Shown piece by piece: positions 6,588-12,607 of a DNA stretch of 12,607 nt. The translations under genes were made by a program, and so were the position numbers. Origin of the DNA: an uncultured Clostridia bacterium (lineage in GTDB: Bacteria > Bacillota > Clostridia > UBA1381); the NCBI GenBank assembly GCA_944391635.1, contig CALXUL010000328.1, positions 1 to 12,607 of the forward strand, in the 5' to 3' direction. The notes beneath the pieces were generated by a model, which saw nothing but the letters and a program-made list of their open reading frames with translations, did not search any database and was not told the origin of the DNA. The number at the start of each line of letters is the position of its first letter. Position 1 is the first letter of the stretch.

Positions 6588-6627
6588 ATTTAAAAGCGTG
6601 TATGCCTGAACATACACGCTTTTAAAT
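6588..6627. terminator. Bidirectional terminator hairpin downstream of the GH3 operon
   Basis: A perfect 17-bp stem (6588-6604 with 6611-6627) closes a 6-base loop. The stem has an A-rich outer foot, a mixed inner half (AGCGTGTATG) and TTTT on the opposite arm, the usual form of a terminator working in both directions. It begins 40 bases after the GH3 stop codon and separates that operon from the rhs promoter. Confidence 0.7.
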
Positions 6628-6642
6628 TAAGGAGGGTAACAC

Positions 6643-6687
6643 ATGAAGGATGTATCGATATTAAAATCAATATTGCTTTTTCTTTGA
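6643..6687 (+). other. Short plus-strand ORF (14 codons) with a very strong ribosome site; possible stub of a lost gene
   Basis: AAGGAGG (6629-6635) lies 7 bases before the ATG, and the frame reads MKDVSILKSILLFL then TGA. It overlaps the GH3 3' end by 21 bases on the opposite strand. Such a strong initiation signal on so short a frame, directly after a terminator hairpin, suggests the 5' end of a gene whose remainder was removed when the GH3 gene was placed here. It could also be a real small hydrophobic peptide, or chance. No promoter is evident on this strand. Confidence 0.35.
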
Positions 6688-9600
6688 CTTTATCACGGAT
6701 ATCGTGAGCATAGCAGCGCTGCCGACGGTAAGGACTATAAATACTATCATGAACGACAATATAGTCGCCTGCCACCAGGGCATTGCGGGAATTATGGACG
6801 CATCGCCCACATTCATGGCATGGCTGTTGATCACGCTGTAAATTATGTGCTTTGACGCCAGCCTGCACGCAGATACTATTGCAGGGTCGTTGCCGAGGCT
6901 TGCAAGCGTATCCATGCCGGAACGGTAGCCGTCCCACAGATCCTGCCCTGCGAGCACGCCGAGGCGGTAGTCCATATAGTTTGCCATAACGGAACAGTCG
7001 GTTATCGCAGCGCCCTTCATGCCCCATTCATCGCGCAATATGCCGGTCATAAGCCCCCTGTGAGCGCCCGACCACACTACGCCGAGGCGGTTGAAGGACG
7101 ACATTACGCCCAGGCCGCCGCCCTTTACCACGGAGCCTTCGAACCCTTCAAGATACAGTTCGCGTATCGCCTGTTCGTTAGACCATGTGCTTATGCCGTA
7201 GCGGCCCTCTTCCTGGTCGTTGAGCGCAAAGTGCTTTGTAAACACGTATACGCCGCGCTCCTGAATGGCAGCGACCTCTACCGCGCACATCTCGCCCGAA
7301 AGCCAGCCGTCCTCCGAATAATATTCAAAGTTGCGTCCCGAATAGGGTGTGCGGTGGATATTTGCTCCGGGGCCGTATATACCTGCATACACGGAATCGC
7401 CGTCCGTCTGGGCACGCTGGAAGTCTTCGCCTATGCACTTGCCCATTTCGGCAACGAGCTCACGGTTGAACGTAGCCGCCATAACGTCTTCAGACGTATA
7501 CGCCATTGCGCTGTCGCCGCCTACAAGGCTGGCAGTCAGCCCCTGAGGACCGTTTTCATCGAGAGTGCCCGGAAGGTTAATGCTGCCCACGGCCTGAGTG
7601 AGGTGGAATCCGTCGCCTATGAGCGCGGTCATTTCCGCATAAGTCATCTGGTTTAAAAGCTGCTCCCACACTTCGCTGTCATACTCCTCTTCGCGCATAT
7701 CTATGGCGTTGAGATCGCCAGCCACACCCTGTGTGGGAAGAGTCGTGTATTCCGACCAGTAATCCTTTTTATACTTTTCTACAAGTGCCGCCCTGCCGCT
7801 ATCTCCACTTTCGTCATGCGTGAGGCCGTCCGCCCACATCTGATCGCTGACTTCGAGCACCTTTACTTCCGTGGGGAATGTACCCGTCCAGTCGTTTCTG
7901 GTAAGATAGGTTATGGTCTGATCGGCAGTACCGGAATATTTGTTGAGGTCGGCGTTGTCGAACCTGTTGGTTATATCTTTGCCTGTAGCGGAAGATTTTG
8001 CATAGGTGGTCTTATCGAACGTGCCGTTAGTCCACTTGGCGCACAAATCCGCCTTGCCAGTACCGTCCGTGCCGAAGCCGTACATTTTATTTTCATCCAG
8101 GGTGATGTTGCCGTCCTGCGCCTTTGCGCGGATGATATTGTTTACGGCATCGTGCGCGTTTTTACCTACGGTGAACCAATAATCACCGTCTTCCAAAATA
8201 TAAGTCTTTTCCACGTTGGCATCGTACGAAGTGAGGTCTTCGGTGTTTACCGTAACGGTATAAGTTTCCGTTTCGCCTGCGCGTATTTCCTTTTTATCAA
8301 ACCCGCAAAGTTCAACGGCAGCTTTTTCTATACCGTTTTGCTTATCATATTCGGTATACGGCGAGCTGAAATATATCTGCACGGTATGCTTTGCGTCCGT
8401 ATCGCCCGTGTTGGTGACGTCTACGGAAACTTCAAAAGACTTACCGTCGGCAGAGGGCGTCACATTGAAGTTGTCGTATGCGAAATCGGTGTAGGATAAA
8501 CCGTAGCCAAAGGGGAAGGCGACGTCTTCCGCGTAATTATAATCGCCCGCATTCCCGTTGCCGAAGACATAGTCTTCATACCTCGTTTCATAGTAGCGGT
8601 AACCCACATATATGCCTTCCTGGTAGATAACATAGTTGCGATTTGCCTTTTTGGCGCCCGCGTCCGTGTTGTTTTGCGCCGTTTCAAGGCCGAGCTTATC
8701 GGCATTGGAATATTCAAACGCCCCGAAGTTTACCATTGCGGGCGCGGAGTGATTGTCTTTAAGGAACGTGTCCACGATACGGCCGGAAGGCACCCTGTCG
8801 CCGGAGAGGAGATCCGCAACGGCATTTATGCCCGTCATGCCCACGTCGCCTATCCAAAGAGCGGCGTCTATATCGTAACCGTCAAGGAAATCGAGCTGGA
8901 GGGAATTCGCCGAATTGAGCAGCAGCACGACCTTTTTGAAGGTGCCGTCCTTCTTGTACTGCATTATATGGTCGAGCATGTCCTTTTCTTCGGCAGAAAG
9001 GCGCAGATAGTCGCCTTCGGTACTGTCGTAATTGCTTACGCCGTTCCCCGTAAAGCATTCTTCGTCATCCGGAAGGTCTGCACCCTCGCCGCCGGAACGG
9101 GCGAGCACTACAAGTGCCACGTCGCCGTACTGCGCGAACGAGCTTGTGACGCCGGCTTCTTCATATTTTTCCCAAGGCACCTCGTTGATGCGGTACTGAC
9201 CCTGGTGTCCGCCCGTAGTGGCGGCATTGACGCGCTGATAGCCTGAAGTTACGTAGAATGTCCACAGCTGCTGGTTTATGCAGCCTTCGCCAAAGGCGGC
9301 GGTGAGCGCCGAATGGAGCGTGGCAGCCTTAGAGGCGTCCATGCTGCCCGAGCCCGTACCGCCATATAAAAGGTTTACCGACGACTGCGAAAAGCAGGAA
9401 AATTTACTGTCCTTTGCAAGGGGAAGCGCGTCGTTCTTGTTAAAGAGCAGCGCCGCCCCCTCGCCTTCAAGGTCTTCGCACAGCTGCGCCTCATATTCCG
9501 CCAGCGCCTCGTCGCTGTATGCGAGGGGCTCATAGATTATTTCGGCATCCGGATCGGGGATGACCTCATAATCGGTGGTCTGCAATGCCGCATTTATTGC

Positions 9601-9708
9601 CACCCTGAAGTAGTCGGTAACGCAATATGCCGCAATGAGCACAGCCATCAAAACCCCGAATACCGCGGTGAGAGCTATCCACAATTTTTTTGAAAATAAC
9701 TTCTTCAT
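6667..9708 (-). CDS. Membrane-anchored family 3 glycoside hydrolase (GH3-C, Fn3-like, GH3-N order)
   Basis: A 1013-residue GH3 enzyme, probably a beta-glucosidase or beta-xylosidase type; substrate cannot be read from sequence. Order: membrane helix (residues 9-30); GH3 C-terminal domain from about 80 to 410 (AALLFNKNDALPLA; GGEGADLPDDEE, where E208 is a candidate acid/base; FPFGYGLSYT); Fn3-like domain about 424-510 (VTNTGDTDAKHTVQIYF); then the GH3 N-terminal TIM barrel from about 660 to 935 (NGPQGL, GPGANIHRTPYSGRN, KHFALNDQEEGRYG with K825-H826, and nucleophile D904 in AAITDCS). A second helix (about 982-1004) follows PWWQ and ends KSKKKQY. This is the reverse of the common barrel-first order, so it looks complete but permuted. 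Start: AAGGAG 5 bases before ATG. It is the last gene of the operon and probably acts at the outer face of the membrane. Confidence 0.93.
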   Translation of the reverse strand: MKKLFSKKLWIALTAVFGVLMAVLIAAYCVTDYFRVAINAALQTTDYEVIPDPDAEIIYEPLAYSDEALAEYEAQLCEDLEGEGAALLFNKNDALPLAKDSKFSCFSQSSVNLLYGGTGSGSMDASKAATLHSALTAAFGEGCINQQLWTFYVTSGYQRVNAATTGGHQGQYRINEVPWEKYEEAGVTSSFAQYGDVALVVLARSGGEGADLPDDEECFTGNGVSNYDSTEGDYLRLSAEEKDMLDHIMQYKKDGTFKKVVLLLNSANSLQLDFLDGYDIDAALWIGDVGMTGINAVADLLSGDRVPSGRIVDTFLKDNHSAPAMVNFGAFEYSNADKLGLETAQNNTDAGAKKANRNYVIYQEGIYVGYRYYETRYEDYVFGNGNAGDYNYAEDVAFPFGYGLSYTDFAYDNFNVTPSADGKSFEVSVDVTNTGDTDAKHTVQIYFSSPYTEYDKQNGIEKAAVELCGFDKKEIRAGETETYTVTVNTEDLTSYDANVEKTYILEDGDYWFTVGKNAHDAVNNIIRAKAQDGNITLDENKMYGFGTDGTGKADLCAKWTNGTFDKTTYAKSSATGKDITNRFDNADLNKYSGTADQTITYLTRNDWTGTFPTEVKVLEVSDQMWADGLTHDESGDSGRAALVEKYKKDYWSEYTTLPTQGVAGDLNAIDMREEEYDSEVWEQLLNQMTYAEMTALIGDGFHLTQAVGSINLPGTLDENGPQGLTASLVGGDSAMAYTSEDVMAATFNRELVAEMGKCIGEDFQRAQTDGDSVYAGIYGPGANIHRTPYSGRNFEYYSEDGWLSGEMCAVEVAAIQERGVYVFTKHFALNDQEEGRYGISTWSNEQAIRELYLEGFEGSVVKGGGLGVMSSFNRLGVVWSGAHRGLMTGILRDEWGMKGAAITDCSVMANYMDYRLGVLAGQDLWDGYRSGMDTLASLGNDPAIVSACRLASKHIIYSVINSHAMNVGDASIIPAMPWWQATILSFMIVFIVLTVGSAAMLTISVIKSKKKQY

Positions 9709-9732
9709 ACATACTCCTTATAAAAATTCGGT

Positions 9733-9761
9733 GCGCGGCGGCGCCTGACGCGCCGCCGTGC
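9733..9761 (-). terminator. Intergenic hairpin between lipoprotein and GH3 genes, possible partial terminator
   Basis: A 12-bp GC-rich stem with one A-C mismatch (9733-9744 with 9750-9761) and a 5-base loop. On the minus strand an ATTTTT follows 5 bases after the stem and then the GH3 ribosome site. It may lower or delay expression of the GH3 gene relative to upstream genes, or protect the upstream mRNA end. Confidence 0.5.
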
Positions 9762-9786
9762 AAACCATGCCGTAACATCAAAATGT

Positions 9787-10917
9787 TCAGTCCTTAGCCT
9801 CTTCCTCAACGGCAGTCATCGTCTGATCGTCATTGAGCTGCCATTTAACATTGCTCACGCCTGCCCATATTCCCTGCAACCGGTCATCTTCGGGATTACA
9901 TGTAACCGTGACCACGCCGTTTGCATCCTTAACATATGTACCGCTGAACGGAATGGTATATCCTGCCATCGACGTGCTCATAGTGCAATTAGTCGCGTCC
10001 GTAAGAGTAAGCGTCCATGTCTGGCCGTTATATGCACCGGTATAAACATTCTTTTGTGCGGCAGCCTCCTGTTCGGGGATCTCTGAATACTTTGCGGTAA
10101 ACGTGAAGTTTATTTTATACTCATCGCCATACAACGCATATTCATAGGCAAACGTTGCGGTATCGGCAGCGGTATCTACTGTAACGGTTACAGGCTTGCC
10201 GGAGAGCGTAACGGTAATATTGCCTGCCTTATCGTTTGCCCATGTGCCCGTAGCAATCTGAGAGTATCCGTTGTATATAAGCAGAGCGCCGTCTTTTTGC
10301 AGATATACGGTGCCGCCGTGCTCTTCATCGGTGAAAGTGGCAACGGATTCGGGTGCAACGAATTCCTTGGCATTCTTTTCTATGAACTCGTCGGCATCGG
10401 CGTATAATGTTTTGCCGCCCGTGAACTGAACTTGCCTGAAGAAACCAGAGCCGGTAACAACTTCCATCTTTAAAGAACAGCTATAAGTGCCGTTGCTGTT
10501 GTAGGCAGTTGCGTTTGAAGACTGCGTCTTTATGCCCGCATCGTTGAGGACGTATATCTCTATGGAGAGCGCCTCAACGCCGTCGCGCGTGGTCTCTTCC
10601 CACTCGCCCTGCATATAGTTTTGTATATAGTCGTCGTTTTCGGCGGCGGGCGAAGCGTTGTAGTTACCGAAGTTGTACCTGTCCATAACTATGGAACCGT
10701 CGCTCATGAGTTTGAGCCAGAACGCGCCCTTTGCAAAGCTGAACGTGTCAAGGTCTTCGCCGTCCATTACGCCCGAGAGCTGATAAGATATGGTGACGGG
10801 GCCTTTGTTATTGTCCTTGTCATCATCGTTACCGCCGCCCGAACATGCTGCCAAAGCAAGCGAACCTACCGCCAGGATACCGGCAAACAAAGCTAAAAGA
10901 AACCTTTTTAATTTCAT
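9787..10917 (-). CDS. Putative lipoprotein of repeated beta-type modules
   Basis: A 376-residue secreted lipoprotein. The start at 10917 is chosen because GGAGGA (10924-10929) lies 6 bases before it and a normal signal peptide follows (MKLKRFLLALFAGILAVGSL, lipobox LAAC with C25). An upstream ATG at 10938 would only add seven residues without a ribosome site. A polar Ser/Gly/Asp/Asn linker (about 26-40) follows the cysteine. The remainder reads as three related beta-rich segments (about 40-130, 185-275 and 283-365). The last two share the pattern of a hydrophobic beta strand, then GTW/GTY-x-x-D-x-x-G-x-ITVT (GTWANDKAGNITVT; GTYVKDANGVVTVT), a style seen in lipocalin-like repeats. I do not recognise a named family. 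Its place between two membrane-anchored GH3 enzymes suggests a surface role in glycan binding or enzyme assembly (inference). Confidence 0.88.
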   Translation of the reverse strand: MKLKRFLLALFAGILAVGSLALAACSGGGNDDDKDNNKGPVTISYQLSGVMDGEDLDTFSFAKGAFWLKLMSDGSIVMDRYNFGNYNASPAAENDDYIQNYMQGEWEETTRDGVEALSIEIYVLNDAGIKTQSSNATAYNSNGTYSCSLKMEVVTGSGFFRQVQFTGGKTLYADADEFIEKNAKEFVAPESVATFTDEEHGGTVYLQKDGALLIYNGYSQIATGTWANDKAGNITVTLSGKPVTVTVDTAADTATFAYEYALYGDEYKINFTFTAKYSEIPEQEAAAQKNVYTGAYNGQTWTLTLTDATNCTMSTSMAGYTIPFSGTYVKDANGVVTVTCNPEDDRLQGIWAGVSNVKWQLNDDQTMTAVEEEAKD

Positions 10918-10931
10918 AAAAAATCCTCCGT

Positions 10932-10944
10932 GCGGCAAAGCCGC
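10932..10944 (-). other. Small hairpin immediately upstream of the lipoprotein ribosome site
   Basis: GCGGC-AAA-GCCGC forms a 5-bp stem with a 3-base loop, ending 2 bases before the GGAGGA ribosome site on the minus strand. It could affect ribosome access; the effect is not determinable from sequence. Confidence 0.35.
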
Positions 10945-10952
10945 TGTTTTAA

Positions 10953-10977
10953 GGCAGCGCGCATATTGCGCGCTGCC
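10953..10977 (-). terminator. Intergenic hairpin between four-helix membrane gene and lipoprotein gene
   Basis: A perfect 11-bp GC-rich stem (10953-10963 with 10967-10977) with a 3-base loop starts 10 bases after the membrane gene's stop. It is followed on the minus strand by TTAAAACA, which is not a good U tract, so an mRNA-stabilising or partial-termination role is more likely than full termination. Confidence 0.5.
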
Positions 10978-10986
10978 GATTTATAC

Positions 10987-11415
10987 TTAATTTTCATCGT
11001 CGGCGGTCTTAATTTTTTCCGCCCTCTCCTTCATGAAGCACGCCACTATCCCGGCGGCCGCGCTTATAAAGAACGTCACCGAAAATATTATGCCGAGCGT
11101 TGCATTGCCGCCTATAAAGTGCACGCCGTTCCATACGTCCGATATGGAGGGCAGCGCCGCGTTTACGGTAAGCGCAAAACCCACAATATACAGCAGCGCG
11201 CTTACGAGCGGAGCGACCTTGATGTCTGAAAAAATCACAACTATCTCTGCCGCCGCCCCTACAAGCATGAGCGCGAAGCCGGCAGCCGAAAAAGTCCTGT
11301 CCGCGGCATCCGTGGCGACGTACATCACGGCTCCCACAAACGCGATGGCCGCGGCGGCAAGGCCTATATAAAAACCTATAGTCCTGTTTTTAAAAGCGTT
11401 ACGTACAGAGAACAT
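10987..11415 (-). CDS. Four-helix membrane protein of unknown function, coupled to the upstream GH3
   Basis: A 142-residue alanine-rich protein with four predicted membrane helices (about residues 14-33, 43-62, 67-86 and 105-126), a basic N-terminus (FSVRNAFKNRTIG) and a charged C-terminal tail (KERAEKIKTADDEN). I do not recognise the family and see no catalytic motif. Its ATG overlaps the stop codon of the upstream GH3 by one base (TAATG), and AAGGAGGG lies about 8 bases before it inside the GH3 coding sequence, so its translation is coupled to the GH3. This suggests it works with the enzyme at the membrane, perhaps as an anchor partner or transport-associated subunit (inference). The product is clearly real; the role is open. 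Confidence 0.85.
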   Translation of the reverse strand: MFSVRNAFKNRTIGFYIGLAAAAIAFVGAVMYVATDAADRTFSAAGFALMLVGAAAEIVVIFSDIKVAPLVSALLYIVGFALTVNAALPSISDVWNGVHFIGGNATLGIIFSVTFFISAAAGIVACFMKERAEKIKTADDEN

Positions 11416-12607
11416 TATTCATTGCCCTCCTTATTTTTTCTAAGGCTCAATACATAGCCCGTGCCAAAGGCAATGACCGATATGCCGAGGAATACCCCGA
11501 ACACGGCATTTATCGCCGTAAGGGCAGTCTGCCACCAGGGCACGAAGTCGGGTACCTCCACGCCCACCTGTATGCCGTTTACAAGATTGGAACGCGAATA
11601 GGCATAGTAATAATGCCTGTTTACTTCCTTCATCTTAGTGAGGATGTAGCCGTCCTGCCTTGCAAGCTGAATGAGCTGCTGCCTTCTGTCGGTATCGTTA
11701 TTGAACATATCGGTGCCGAAAGCAACGCATTCGGCAGTATGCACGTAGTCTGCGGCGTCCTTTGAAGAGTCGGTAAGGTTTACGCCCTTAAAGCCCCATT
11801 CGCCACGGAGCACGTCTATAAGGGCGGCTTCGCTGGCGGCACCCGCCGTAGCGCCTATGCGGTTAAAGCAGGTCATTGTGGCAAGAGCACCGCCTACGTC
11901 ATCGCGCAGAGCGCCTTCAAAACAGCGCAGCGAGCCTTCGCGGAAGCCCTGTTCGTTTGCAAACGTAGCCACACCGTGGCGGTTTGTCTCCTGATCGTTT
12001 CCCGCAAAGTGTTTGATTGCCGAAAGCAGCCCGCCTTCCTGCATGGTCTTTACCTGAGCCGCTCCGCAAAGGTAGGACATGTTTGCGTCTTCGGAATAGT
12101 ATTCGGAATTTCTTCCCGAATACGCCGTGCGGTGCCAGTCGGCTCCGGGGCCGAATATCATGGAATAGCCGGCATAGAGCGCGTCTTCGGCGAACAGTTC
12201 GCCGCGCTCGGCAAGCAGGTCAAGGTTCCACGTGCTCGCCATGGTAACCTGGTCTACATACAGCGTTATTCCCTCGCCATTGCCCCTGGAATATGTGGAG
12301 CCGAGGCCCTTGGGGCCGTCCGTATTGGAGTTAGCCGGTTTGTTCACCGACGCTATCTTGTCATTACCCATGCGCTCGCCCATAATATTGGCAAGGTCGG
12401 AAATAGAGAGCTGGTCGATGAATTCTTCCCACGCCTCATCATCGTCGGCGGCAACGTCCTTCATCTGCACGAATTCTATACCCGCATCCTCGCTCACGGT
12501 CACGGAGCTTACCGCAGGTGCGTCGGCAGGTTTTGTATATGTTTTACCTGCGAGCAACGTCTTGAGCTCGTCATTTGCAGACAAACCGGTATAAGACTTG
12601 GGATATG
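11415..12607 (-). CDS. Membrane-anchored family 3 glycoside hydrolase, partial (5' part beyond right edge)
   Basis: The frame is open to the right edge (YPKSYTG-LSANDELK), so the true start lies outside. A TTG at 12584 is an internal leucine and not a credible start. What is visible is the GH3 TIM barrel: WEEFIDQLSISDLANIMGE, NTDGPKGLG, STWNLDLLAERGELFAEDA, GPGADWHRTAYSGRNSEYYS, KHFAGNDQETNRHG, and the likely nucleophile Asp in VNLTDSS (codon 11769-11771). It is followed by PWWQ, a membrane helix of about 22 residues and a short tail (RKNKEGNE). As in the second GH3 here, the barrel is C-terminal and membrane anchored, so the GH3-C and Fn3-like domains probably lie upstream, off the window. 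The two are paralogues that align through the barrel and into the PWWQ-plus-helix tail. Substrate is unknown. It is the first visible gene of the operon. Confidence 0.92.
   Translation of the reverse strand, partial: YPKSYTGLSANDELKTLLAGKTYTKPADAPAVSSVTVSEDAGIEFVQMKDVAADDDEAWEEFIDQLSISDLANIMGERMGNDKIASVNKPANSNTDGPKGLGSTYSRGNGEGITLYVDQVTMASTWNLDLLAERGELFAEDALYAGYSMIFGPGADWHRTAYSGRNSEYYSEDANMSYLCGAAQVKTMQEGGLLSAIKHFAGNDQETNRHGVATFANEQGFREGSLRCFEGALRDDVGGALATMTCFNRIGATAGAASEAALIDVLRGEWGFKGVNLTDSSKDAADYVHTAECVAFGTDMFNNDTDRRQQLIQLARQDGYILTKMKEVNRHYYYAYSRSNLVNGIQVGVEVPDFVPWWQTALTAINAVFGVFLGISVIAFGTGYVLSLRKNKEGNE

Noticed and set aside
6588..6627. Hairpin as a transposon end or attachment site
   Set aside because: No partner copy, transposase or target duplication is seen, and its A-foot, stem and T-foot structure is explained by a bidirectional terminator.
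7060..9246. Long plus-strand open frames (7060-7656, 7816-8499, 8674-9246) opposite the GH3 gene
   Set aside because: They mirror the GH3 codons, have no ribosome sites, and show no recognisable domains, while the minus-strand GH3 is unmistakable.
10918..10938. Upstream ATG (MPHGGFF) as the lipoprotein start
   Set aside because: The ribosome site GGAGGA lies downstream of it and is correctly spaced for the ATG at 10917, which begins a normal lipoprotein signal peptide.
1..12607. tRNA, rRNA, riboswitch or known small RNA genes
   Set aside because: I saw no cloverleaf, rRNA-like or recognisable aptamer sequence on either strand.

Overview
The window reads as part of a Gram-positive, probably gut-associated Clostridia-type genome. 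The reasons are strong AAGGAG/GGAGG ribosome sites, a lipoprotein signal peptide with an LAAC lipobox, membrane-anchored family 3 glycosidases, and a large Rhs/YD-repeat protein with no PAAR or type VI secretion parts. A Christensenellales-like origin is only a guess from gene style. Every substantial gene lies on the minus strand, so transcription runs from the right edge to the left edge.

Right half (about 12607 to 6667): an apparent glycan-degradation operon. In transcription order it holds a GH3 glycosidase whose N-terminal part lies beyond the right edge, a four-helix membrane protein translationally coupled to it (TAATG overlap), a lipoprotein that looks built from repeated beta-type modules, and a second complete GH3 of 1013 residues. 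The complete GH3 has the domain order (GH3-C, Fn3-like, then GH3-N barrel) and a membrane helix at each end. Hairpins sit in two of the intergenic gaps, and a 17-bp bidirectional terminator hairpin closes the operon. Between that hairpin and the GH3 stop is a plus-strand start signal (strong SD plus ATG) that opens only a 14-codon frame, possibly the stub of a lost gene.

Left half (about 6530 to 1): a polymorphic-toxin locus. A sigma-A type promoter precedes a complete 1433-residue Rhs protein whose variable C-terminal tip is hydrophobic and glycine rich. A small two-helix membrane protein overlaps its stop codon and is the likely immunity protein; a terminator follows. Next comes an orphan module: a start-less Rhs core end joined to a different hydrophobic tip, then a second small membrane protein (likely immunity) and another terminator. 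A third, start-less Rhs core fragment runs off the left edge.

The most interesting pattern is that both orphan modules begin about 20 bases after a terminator with a consensus promoter, TTGAC(A/G)-17 nt-TATAAT. One of these promoters lies in a 55-bp segment that is an exact copy of coding sequence inside the full-length rhs gene, so the full-length gene also carries this promoter internally, in the sense direction. The layout terminator / promoter / core remnant / toxic tip / membrane immunity suggests a silent toxin-tip cassette array whose immunity genes can be transcribed independently. The exact 55-bp length also matches a common assembler k-mer, so that junction needs checking against reads.
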